NCBI GenBank assembly: GCA_963780045.1
Contig: CAVZZZ010000001.1
Location: forward strand, 4,340,001-4,404,000
DNA from: JANXQG01 sp963780045
Lineage (GTDB): Bacteria > Planctomycetota > Planctomycetia > Pirellulales > Thermoguttaceae
Reading direction: 5' to 3'
DNA: 64,000 nt
The first letter of the stretch is position 1. Each line of letters starts with the position of its first letter. Made by a program: the position numbers and the translations under genes. The notes beneath the pieces were generated by a model. That model was not told the origin of the DNA, did no database searches, and worked only from the letters and a program-made list of their open reading frames with translations. This document shows, piece by piece, positions 1 to 7,057 of the stretch.

Positions 1-1
1 G

Positions 2-346
2 CCAGAAATACAGGTCAAGTGCGGACCGGTTGCCGACGAGATCGCGGCTTGCCCCTTGGACGCGGAGAGTTTTGTCGTCCTAGTGACGCGCGGCCACCGG
101 CACGATGCCGTCGCATTGGCCAAGTGCATCCACCGGCCGCTGGCCTATCTGGGGATGATCGGCAGCCGCCGGAAAGTGGCCTTCGTTCGCAAGAACTTCC
201 TGGAGAAGGGCCTGGCGACGGCGGAGGAATTCGATCGCGTGCGGGCGCCGATCGGGCTGGATATCGGCGCGGTGACGGTGCCGGAAATCGCCGTAAGCAT
301 CGTTGCCCAGCTTATTGCCGTGCGGCGAAAGGCGGCGCTCGCATGA
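2..346 (+). CDS. XdhC/CoxI-family molybdenum hydroxylase maturation protein (5' partial)
   Basis: C-terminal part of an XdhC-family protein; its 5' end lies outside the window, so the frame is read from base 2. Known family role: binding molybdenum cofactor and assisting its sulfuration and insertion into xanthine-dehydrogenase-type enzymes. Seen here: a Rossmann-like segment with FVVLVTRGH near visible residue 24, YLGMIGSRRK near residue 50, and an IGLDIGA / PEIAVSIVAQL tail typical of the family's C-terminal domain. The stop overlaps the ATG of the next gene (ATGA), which suggests translational coupling with the MobA-like nucleotidyltransferase. That pairing is common in molybdenum-hydroxylase maturation operons, so the hydroxylase subunits may lie just upstream of the window (inference). 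Confidence 0.85.
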   Translation, partial: PEIQVKCGPVADEIAACPLDAESFVVLVTRGHRHDAVALAKCIHRPLAYLGMIGSRRKVAFVRKNFLEKGLATAEEFDRVRAPIGLDIGAVTVPEIAVSIVAQLIAVRRKAALA

Positions 347-945
347 TCGTTGCTGTCGTGCCCGCCGCCGGTCAATCGCGCCGCATGGGCGCGTGCAAAC
401 AGCTCCTGCCCTTCGCAGGCACGACGGTTATCGGGCACGTTGTCGACGAGCTGCTGCGAAGCCGTGTCGCTGAGGTCCGTGTCGTTGTCGGGCATCAGGC
501 CGATCGGCTGCGGGAAGAGCTTGCCGCTCGAAACGTCCGCATCATCCTCAACCCGGATTACGAGCGTACCGACATGCTGGCGTCGATTCGTTGCGGGCTA
601 ACCGGCCTTCCGGCGGAGTGCCAAGCGGTGCTGGTCGCATTGGGCGATCAGCCGGCCATTCGCGCGGAACTGGTAGACGCCATGATCGACCGCTTTGCCG
701 CTGCCGGCCGCGGCATCGTCGTTCCAACCCACGCCGGCCGCCGCGGGCACCCTCTCTTGCTGGCAACTTCATACCGCGAGGAGATTATGGCCGGTTACGA
801 CGACGTTGGTCTCCGCGGGCTGCTGGCTGCGCATTCCGCCGACGCGCTTGAACTGCCGATTTCAGAGTCCCTGGTACTTACCGACATGGATTATCCGGAG
901 GACTACCAGCGCGAGTTGGCGCGGCACGAACAAGGCGGGAGCTGA
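343..945 (+). CDS. MobA-like NTP transferase (molybdenum cofactor cytidylyl/guanylyltransferase family)
   Basis: About 200 residues. The N-terminus VVPAAGQSRRMG followed by KQLLPF matches the nucleotide-binding loop of MobA/MocA-type transferases, and LGDQP near residue 103 is the metal-binding aspartate motif. The family transfers CMP or GMP from a nucleoside triphosphate to molybdopterin-type cofactors in the cytoplasm. The pairing with XdhC favours a MocA-like role (MCD formation for a xanthine-dehydrogenase-type enzyme) over MobA, but CTP versus GTP use cannot be read from sequence. The start is the ATG that overlaps the upstream stop; a longer reading of the frame exists but would overlap almost all of XdhC. 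Confidence 0.85.
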   Translation: MIVAVVPAAGQSRRMGACKQLLPFAGTTVIGHVVDELLRSRVAEVRVVVGHQADRLREELAARNVRIILNPDYERTDMLASIRCGLTGLPAECQAVLVALGDQPAIRAELVDAMIDRFAAAGRGIVVPTHAGRRGHPLLLATSYREEIMAGYDDVGLRGLLAAHSADALELPISESLVLTDMDYPEDYQRELARHEQGGS

Positions 946-1073
946 TGCGACAGACCGGCGATTATGGGCCCTCGTCGGAAAACGACGGAATCTTGACAGG
1001 CGGTTGCGATCGGTTACGCTGTGGATTACGACCCGATTTCGCAACTGCTTTCCCGATTTCAACAACGTTGGCC

Positions 1074-2300
1074 ATGCGCGTCCTTTGCCCCCATTGCCAG
1101 CACTCGATCGAGGTGGTCGATAGCGACCCGCTGGGCGATATTTCTTGCCCCGATTGCGGCAGCGGTTTCAGCCTGATTGCGGAGACGGTCCCCTATGTTC
1201 CGGGCCGCATCCGCAGGCTGGCGCATTTCGAGTTGTTGGAGAGCGTTGGGGGCGGCCAGTTCGGCACGGTCTGGAAGGCGCGCGACACGAAGTTGGACCG
1301 CATCGTGGCCGTCAAGATTCCCCGCCGCAGCCATAGCAGCGAATCGGAGGCCGAAATGTTCGTCCGCGAGGCCCGCGCCGCGGCGCAAGTCAAGCACGCG
1401 GGCGTGGTGGGTGTACACGAGGTGGGCCGCGATGGGGATACGCTCTATCTCGTGAGCGACTTCATCACCGGTTGTAACCTCGAGGAGTGGCTCTCCGGCC
1501 GGCAGTTGACGTCGCGCGAGGCGGCCGAGCTGTGCGCCAAGATCGCCGCCGCACTGCACGAGGCCCACGCGGCGGGCATCGTCCACCGCGACCTGAAACC
1601 GAGCAACGTCATGATGGACCTGGCCGGGGAGCCGCACCTCACCGACTTCGGCCTGGCGAAGCGCGAGGCGGACGAGATCACCATGACCGTCGATGGCCAG
1701 ATCATGGGCACGCCCGCCTATATGTCGCCCGAACAGGCCCGCGGCGAGGCCCACCAGGCCGACTTCCGCAGCGACGTCTATGCCTTGGGCGTGATTCTTT
1801 TCCGCTTGCTCACCGGCGAGCTGCCGTTTCGCGGCGCCCAGCGGATGATGATCGTGCAAATTCTGCAGGACGAGCCGCCCAGCCCGCGAAAGCTGCAAAG
1901 CCGCATCCCGCGCGACCTGGAGACGATATGCCTGAAGTGCCTGCAGAAAGAACCGCGCCGCCGCTACGACACGGCCGAAGAGCTGGGCGACGAGCTGCGG
2001 CGCTTCCTGGCCGGCCAGCCGATTCGCGCGCGGCCGATAGGGCCGGCGCTGCGTGCCTGGCGATGGTGCAAGAGGAACCGGACCGTGGCTGCCTTGGCAA
2101 CCGCCGTGGCAATAGTCCTCCTGGCGGGCACGGTGGTGTCGACGAGTTTAAGTCTTGCCGCCCGGCAAGAAGCAAAGCTTAAGACCGCGGCGCTTGAAGG
2201 TGAAACCGCGGCGCGAAGCAAAGCCGAGGAATCGGACCGGCTGCGCGGCTCGAAGCCGCGACGGCCAAGGAACATTTGGATTACAACGCAGCGCGGCTGA
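1074..2300 (+). CDS. Membrane-anchored Ser/Thr protein kinase, N-terminal segment of a frameshifted gene
   Basis: Residues 5-28 form a zinc ribbon (CPHC and CPDC pairs). A full PknB-type kinase domain follows from about residue 47: glycine loop GGGQFGTVW, lysine in VAVKIPR, HRDLKPSN catalytic loop, DFG in LTDFGLAK and GTPAYMSPEQA activation segment. All catalytic residues are present. A hydrophobic helix near residues 338-362 anchors it, with the kinase expected in the cytoplasm. The frame then runs into a short unrelated tail and stops. A one-base change near 2245 would join it to the next frame, restoring a helix rich in A, E and K followed by a beta-propeller. Kinase-TM-propeller proteins are frequent in planctomycetes. 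The start is the ATG just before the zinc ribbon. Confidence 0.85.
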   Translation: MRVLCPHCQHSIEVVDSDPLGDISCPDCGSGFSLIAETVPYVPGRIRRLAHFELLESVGGGQFGTVWKARDTKLDRIVAVKIPRRSHSSESEAEMFVREARAAAQVKHAGVVGVHEVGRDGDTLYLVSDFITGCNLEEWLSGRQLTSREAAELCAKIAAALHEAHAAGIVHRDLKPSNVMMDLAGEPHLTDFGLAKREADEITMTVDGQIMGTPAYMSPEQARGEAHQADFRSDVYALGVILFRLLTGELPFRGAQRMMIVQILQDEPPSPRKLQSRIPRDLETICLKCLQKEPRRRYDTAEELGDELRRFLAGQPIRARPIGPALRAWRWCKRNRTVAALATAVAIVLLAGTVVSTSLSLAARQEAKLKTAALEGETAARSKAEESDRLRGSKPRRPRNIWITTQRG

Positions 2301-4576
2301 TGCTGGTGGAAGGGAGGCTTCGCGCGGCGTTCCAACACGCCCGCGCGGCCGCTGAGCACTCCCCATCCTTTGAAAACGGAATGTTGTTGTCGGAGATTGC
2401 GCGTGCGGCCAGGGAGCATTTCATCCTCGAAGCGCGGGTGCGGCTGCCTGAGCCACCGAAGCTTGCAGTGCAATTGGGCGAGGGGACTCTGGTGGCGGCG
2501 ACGTCCGCCGGCCTGTATCGCGCCGATATGGTCAGCGGCAAGGTATCTGCCCCGCTCGCGCTCCCCACGGCGCCGATCCGCCTGGAACCGTTGGGGACCG
2601 ACCGCGTTCTCGCGCAGTTCCCGGGCAATCGCCTGGAGATCTTCGCCGCCGAGGGGCTCCGCTCTCTGGCAGCATTCAAGGCGGACGACGAGATCGTGGA
2701 CCTGGCCGTCAATCCCACGGGAAACACGCTGGGATTGCTTTTCCGCCGGCGGATGGAGGTCCGCGATCCGCGAAGTGGTTTTCGCCTGCAGGACTCGGCA
2801 AAGGTCGATGTTCGCAAACCAAAGTCCTACTACGGGGTGTGGAAGCCGCGACTCAACATGAGCCCGTCGGGCAAGACGCTCTTGACGCAAACCGCGTCTG
2901 CGAACGGAAAGCATTATCTGTGGACTCGATCCGGGCGCCCGGCGCGGGAAATTCGTCTGGACGTGCCGCAGGCACAACTTCGCGATGACACTCGCATTGT
3001 CGCGTTTGCAAGCGGCTCGCACGGAGCGGAATACACGCGGGTCTTGCTGGTTTCCACCGCTGAAGTGCTGGACCGGAATTACAAGCCGCTCACGATTGTA
3101 CCTGGCGGCGATAGCGCCGAGACGGCGATCGTGAATTACAAGTCGCCCCCAGGAGAGCCGATCGCGGGAACCTATGCCAACGAAACTCGCGAATTCTGGC
3201 TCGCGCCTTCTCGACCGGTCGCGACAAACACGGCCGATTCTCAGAACCTCGATCCCGCCGAACCCGATTCCCTGGACGTGGAGCTCGCCGTCATTGCCGA
3301 CGATACCGCCGTCGACTTCATAGGCCTTCAGCCACCTGTGAATCGGATCTATTCCGTCCGCTATGATTCGCTCTGGCCGCATACGTCCGACCGCCTGGAG
3401 CGCATCGGGTTCGACCCCCATGCGCGACGTTTGCTGCTTGCCAAAGGCGCGGAACTGCTCGTTTTCCGGCTCTCGGCGAGCAGGGCCGCGGCGACACTCA
3501 TGCACTGGGCCGACTTCTGGTCGGTTGCGTCGTCCGCCGATGCCGCCTGGTCGGCCCTCGTCGATACCAAGGGGAGCGTCGTCTTGCGGCGGTTCTCTTT
3601 CGACAAGTTCGATCGCGACGACTTTCCCCTGGCGGCGCCGGCCAAGACCGCCGGATTTAAACCGGGCGTGGTCGTGCCTTGGGGCCTGGCGGTCACGCCC
3701 GACGGACGGACCGCCGCGGTGCTCTTTCAGGAGGCGTCCCAGCCGTCCGTCAGCGGCGACTTCTTCGGCAAGACGATCGCCATCTATGACGTCCCCGCGG
3801 AACGCCCCGCGGGTTCTCTGCCTGTAAAGGCATCCATTCCGCTGCCGGACTACTATGGAGTCAATGGGCGGGACAACCGTCTACTCCGCTTGTCGCCGGA
3901 CGGCCGCATTGTCTTCTTCGCCGCGGAGAACCGCTTGTGGCAGGCCTACGACGTGGCCACGCGGTCCCTGGCCTGGTCCGTCACCGGCTTATGGGGTGTT
4001 GCCGCCTCCCCGGACGGTTCCCTGCTGGTCTCGTTCCAGTGGCGCGAGGCAGCGCCCATCGAGGTCCGCGAGCTCAGCAGCGGGCGCATCGTGTTCAAGT
4101 CCAAAGAGTCCTTTCTCGTCGAGCGTGTCGCTTTTCGGAGTGACCGCTATCTGCTGGCAAGCGTGGTCGCCAGCGGTGGAGCCGGCAATCGGCTTTTGAC
4201 CTTTGACCTTTCCACGGGTCAGCAGGTCTCCGAAACGCCGATGGCCCTGGTGCCGGTCGCGGTGTCGGCGGACGGCAAGCGGATGGTGGCGATCCAGCTT
4301 GGCCCGCTGCGGGTAACTGGTTCCGCCGTCCTTGCGGATACCAAGACCGGCCGCGTGATCGCGGTGTTGAATCCCGGCGCGCACATTCTCAACAAGGCCC
4401 ACTTCAGCGCCACGGGCGATCGACTGGTGCTGGAGAAGAACCGCTGGTCGTTCTTGCGCTTCGACGCCGACCCCTTGGAGCGGCTGGTAAGGGCGCTTGA
4501 GACGCCATTCTGGCCCGACGCGCCAGTTCCGCGGCAAACCGGCGGCGCGTTGCTCTCCGCTTCAAGTCCACCCTGA
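2276..4576 (+). CDS. Beta-propeller (WD40-like) C-terminal segment of the frameshifted kinase gene
   Basis: About 766 residues in the frame following the kinase. Upstream of its first possible start the same frame is open and reads LEAATAKEHLDYNAARLML, the linker that normally follows the membrane helix of such kinases, so this is the C-terminal part of the same protein. At least seven blade-like turns occur, for example SPSGKTLLT, TPDGRTAAVLF, SPDGRIVFF, SPDGSLLVSF and SADGKRMVAI. No canonical WD dipeptides are seen, so the propeller class is uncertain. Expected on the far side of the membrane as a sensor or protein-binding module (inference). Joined, the protein would be roughly 1,170 residues. 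Confidence 0.75.
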   Translation: MDYNAARLMLVEGRLRAAFQHARAAAEHSPSFENGMLLSEIARAAREHFILEARVRLPEPPKLAVQLGEGTLVAATSAGLYRADMVSGKVSAPLALPTAPIRLEPLGTDRVLAQFPGNRLEIFAAEGLRSLAAFKADDEIVDLAVNPTGNTLGLLFRRRMEVRDPRSGFRLQDSAKVDVRKPKSYYGVWKPRLNMSPSGKTLLTQTASANGKHYLWTRSGRPAREIRLDVPQAQLRDDTRIVAFASGSHGAEYTRVLLVSTAEVLDRNYKPLTIVPGGDSAETAIVNYKSPPGEPIAGTYANETREFWLAPSRPVATNTADSQNLDPAEPDSLDVELAVIADDTAVDFIGLQPPVNRIYSVRYDSLWPHTSDRLERIGFDPHARRLLLAKGAELLVFRLSASRAAATLMHWADFWSVASSADAAWSALVDTKGSVVLRRFSFDKFDRDDFPLAAPAKTAGFKPGVVVPWGLAVTPDGRTAAVLFQEASQPSVSGDFFGKTIAIYDVPAERPAGSLPVKASIPLPDYYGVNGRDNRLLRLSPDGRIVFFAAENRLWQAYDVATRSLAWSVTGLWGVAASPDGSLLVSFQWREAAPIEVRELSSGRIVFKSKESFLVERVAFRSDRYLLASVVASGGAGNRLLTFDLSTGQQVSETPMALVPVAVSADGKRMVAIQLGPLRVTGSAVLADTKTGRVIAVLNPGAHILNKAHFSATGDRLVLEKNRWSFLRFDADPLERLVRALETPFWPDAPVPRQTGGALLSASSPP

Positions 4577-4601
4577 CGAGGCCGTCTTGCGGCACGTGTA
4601 T

Positions 4602-5132
4602 TCAGTGGTTCTCCGTCTCACCGAGCACGTCGGTGACGTGTTCCAGCGTGGCCAGGATTTCCGGCATGTATTCCTCGACGGCCCGTACGCTGCCGGGCAG
4701 GGTATAGATCTGCGTCTTGCCGGCCACTCCGGCGACCGCGCGGCTGAGCCGGGCACGCGGATTGGTCGCGCCGAATTTCGCGCGGATGTGCTCCATGATG
4801 CCGGAGATGAGCCGGTCGCAAAGCGGAGCAACTGTCTCCGGCGCGATGTCCCGCGGCCCCAGGCCAGTGCCGCCGGTTGTAAAGATCGCGTCGAATTGCT
4901 GATGCAGGCCGTACATGACCGCATCGCGGAGCCGGCCAGCATCGTCGGGCAGAAGGATTTGCTCGATGATCACTTCACCGGTGCGCTGGGCAAAGAACTG
5001 TTCCAGCAACTCGCGGACCCGTGGTCCTGACCCATCGGCATAAACGCCCGCCGCGGCCCGATCGCTGAGCGTGATGACCAGGCAGCGAAATGATCGCGCG
5101 GGCGGCGGGTCGGTTCGATCAGGAGTCGCCAT
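4602..5132 (-). CDS. MogA/MoaB family molybdopterin adenylyltransferase
   Basis: 176 residues, a normal length for the family. The N-terminus VITLSDRAAAGVYADGSGP, then IFTTGGTGLGPRDIAPE, match the MoaB/MogA fold; the TTGGTG loop and the following aspartate bind molybdopterin. The reaction is adenylation of molybdopterin with ATP before molybdate insertion. It overlaps the 3' end of moaC by 14 bases on the same strand, so both are probably one transcript read from the promoter near 5605. MoaB and MogA cannot be told apart with certainty without a tree, so no symbol is given. Confidence 0.88.
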   Translation of the reverse strand: MATPDRTDPPPARSFRCLVITLSDRAAAGVYADGSGPRVRELLEQFFAQRTGEVIIEQILLPDDAGRLRDAVMYGLHQQFDAIFTTGGTGLGPRDIAPETVAPLCDRLISGIMEHIRAKFGATNPRARLSRAVAGVAGKTQIYTLPGSVRAVEEYMPEILATLEHVTDVLGETENH

Positions 5133-5598
5133 CGAGCTTCACCTTTTCCACGAGCACGATTGGGCCGATCTCCATCTGCCGGTCCACGGCCTTGCACATG
5201 TCGTAGACCGTCAGCAGGGCGACGCTGACGGCCGTGAGCGCTTCCATTTCGACGCCCGTGCGGCTGGTACATGAGACGGCGCTGGTGGCGGTCGCGCCGT
5301 CATCGCCCAGCTCCATCGTCACGTCGACGTGGTCCAAGGTGAGCGGATGGCAGAGCGGAATCAGCTCGCCCGTGCGCTTGGCGGCCTGAATGCCGGCGAC
5401 TTGCGCGATCGTCAGCACGTTGCCTTTGGCGATGCTATTGCCGCGAATCAGCTCGCACGTCTGCGGCGTCAGGCGGATCGTGCCTTGTGCGCGGGCGAGG
5501 CGGCGTTGCGGCGGCTTGTGCCCCACGTCAACCATGTGCGCGCGGCCTTTGGCGTCAATATGCGACAAGTCCCGTGGTTTGGTTTCGTTTCTGTCCAC
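5119..5598 (-). CDS. moaC: Cyclic pyranopterin monophosphate synthase MoaC
   Basis: MoaC converts the GTP-derived 3',8-cyclo intermediate made by MoaA into cyclic pyranopterin monophosphate, an early step of molybdenum-cofactor synthesis. Recognised by LSHIDAKGRAHMVDVG at the N-terminus, the active-site block ELIPLCHPLTLDHV, and YDMCKAVDRQMEIG near the C-terminus. About 159 residues from the GTG start chosen here, the usual length. A longer in-frame reading would run into the divergent gene. The GTG is only 6 bases downstream of a perfect TATAAT on this strand, so the message may be leaderless. moaA, moaD and moaE are not in the window. Confidence 0.9.
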   Translation of the reverse strand: MDRNETKPRDLSHIDAKGRAHMVDVGHKPPQRRLARAQGTIRLTPQTCELIRGNSIAKGNVLTIAQVAGIQAAKRTGELIPLCHPLTLDHVDVTMELGDDGATATSAVSCTSRTGVEMEALTAVSVALLTVYDMCKAVDRQMEIGPIVLVEKVKLDGDS

Positions 5599-5604
5599 GT
5601 TCGT

Positions 5605-5612
5605 ATTATAAT
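5605..5612. promoter_or_regulatory. Palindromic -10 element shared by divergent moaC and lactonase genes
   Basis: ATTATAAT is its own reverse complement, so it gives a perfect TATAAT on both strands between the divergent genes. Leftward, the hexamer ends 6 bases before the moaC GTG; rightward it lies 24 bases before the lactonase ATG. No convincing -35 was seen on either side. The promoter function is inferred from the match and position. Confidence 0.5.
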
Positions 5613-5635
5613 CAGCGGCAATCCAGCCAAACACC

Positions 5636-6946
5636 ATGAGGAGAATGAACGTGTCGTCAAACGATGTTTTCCGGACAGCGGATGAGCGAACCGGCCTCTC
5701 GCGGCGGCGTTTCGTGGCCGCCACCGCGCTAGCCGCCGCCGGCGCAGCCCTGCCGACCGCCGCACAATCACCGGTGCAATCGCCCAAGCCCGGCGCGGCC
5801 GGGCCGACGCTTGTCTACGTCGGCTCTTACAGTTCGCCGCAAGGCCCCGAGGGAAGCCGAGGCCACGGCCGGGGAATCTACCTTTTCGTGATGGACCAGG
5901 CCAGCGGCTCGCTCAGTTTGCGCGAGGTTTTCGCCAACGACGACAACCCCGCCTGGCTTGCCTTGAATCCGGCGCGGACCCGTCTCTATTCGGCCAACGA
6001 GACGCCGACCTACAAGGGCGCCAACTCTGGATCCGTGAGCGCCTACTCGATCGAGCGTGGCACCGGCCGTTTGAAGCTTATCAATACGGTCGGCTCGCAA
6101 GGCGCCGGCCCGGCACATCTCAGTGTCCATCCGGCCGGCAAGCACGTCTTCGCGGCCAACTATGGCGGCGGGACCGTGGCCGTGCTGCCGCTGGGCGAAC
6201 GCGGCGAGCTTCGCGAGGCGAGCTTCGTCAGTCACGGCACGGGCCGCATAGGTCCGGCCCGTGCCACATCGGCGCCGCCGGGCAGCTTTGCGATCAGTGG
6301 GCATGAAGCACCGCACATGCACATGATCCAGTCGGATCCGACCGGCCGCTTCATCCTGGCCACCGATCTGGGCCGGGACCGGATTTTCGTCTGGAAGTTC
6401 GATGCCGAGAACGGGCGTTTGTTGGAAAACGATCCGCCGTTTGTCTCGCTGCCGCCCGGCGACGGCCCGCGGCACTTCGCCTTTCATCCCAATGGCCGCT
6501 GGTTCTACTGCCTGCAGGAAGAAGGGTCAACGGTCGCCTTTTTCACGTACGACGCCGGGGCACCCGCGCAGCGGGTCGGCGGCCGTCTGGCATTGAAGCA
6601 GACGTTATCCAGCCTTCCCAAGGGCTTTGCCGGTACGAATTTCACTTCCGAAATCGTGGTTACGTCCGATGGCCGCTTCGTCTACGCCGCCAATCGGCTG
6701 CGCGACACCATATCCTGGTTTTCGATTTCCGATTCGGGCGAGTTGACGTTCCGCAACGAGTGCTGCACGCGCGGCGATTACCCGCGAAGCTTTAACATCG
6801 ATCCCAGCGGCAGCTTCCTCTATTCCTGCAACCAAAGAAGCGACGCCATAGCCGTCTTCCGCCGGGACAAGGGAACCGGTGAGCTTACCTTTACGGGGCA
6901 ATACGTGCCGGTTGGAACGCCTGCGATAATCGTGTTTCTCACATGA
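5636..6946 (+). CDS. Tat-exported lactonase-family seven-bladed beta-propeller (6-phosphogluconolactonase-like)
   Basis: 436 residues. Around residue 22 a twin-arginine signal (LSRRRFVAATALAAAGAAL) indicates export in folded form. The mature part has repeated propeller features of the Pgl/YbhE-type lactonase family: LVYVGSY near the start, NPAWLALNPARTRLYSANE, GPAHLSVHPAGKHVFAANYG, HMIQSDPTGRFILATDLG and GDGPRHFAFHPNGRWFYCL. Family members hydrolyse 6-phosphogluconolactone, but exported homologues more often act on other lactones or have unknown substrates, so the specific activity is open. Start at ATG 5636; ATG 5645 is also possible and would keep the Tat signal. Confidence 0.85.
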   Translation: MRRMNVSSNDVFRTADERTGLSRRRFVAATALAAAGAALPTAAQSPVQSPKPGAAGPTLVYVGSYSSPQGPEGSRGHGRGIYLFVMDQASGSLSLREVFANDDNPAWLALNPARTRLYSANETPTYKGANSGSVSAYSIERGTGRLKLINTVGSQGAGPAHLSVHPAGKHVFAANYGGGTVAVLPLGERGELREASFVSHGTGRIGPARATSAPPGSFAISGHEAPHMHMIQSDPTGRFILATDLGRDRIFVWKFDAENGRLLENDPPFVSLPPGDGPRHFAFHPNGRWFYCLQEEGSTVAFFTYDAGAPAQRVGGRLALKQTLSSLPKGFAGTNFTSEIVVTSDGRFVYAANRLRDTISWFSISDSGELTFRNECCTRGDYPRSFNIDPSGSFLYSCNQRSDAIAVFRRDKGTGELTFTGQYVPVGTPAIIVFLT

Positions 6947-7057
6947 CCATACAAAATGCCCGTACGAAGTGCAACCAGTGGCATTGCCGGCGATTCGGGG
7001 TTAAAATGGAGGGATTCTCGATGCGGTCAGGCCCAAGGCTCAGATGGAGTCGATTCG

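Noticed and set aside
1964..3505. 513-codon open frame opposite the propeller
   Set aside because: Shadow of the coding strand; the forward frame has repeated propeller motifs.
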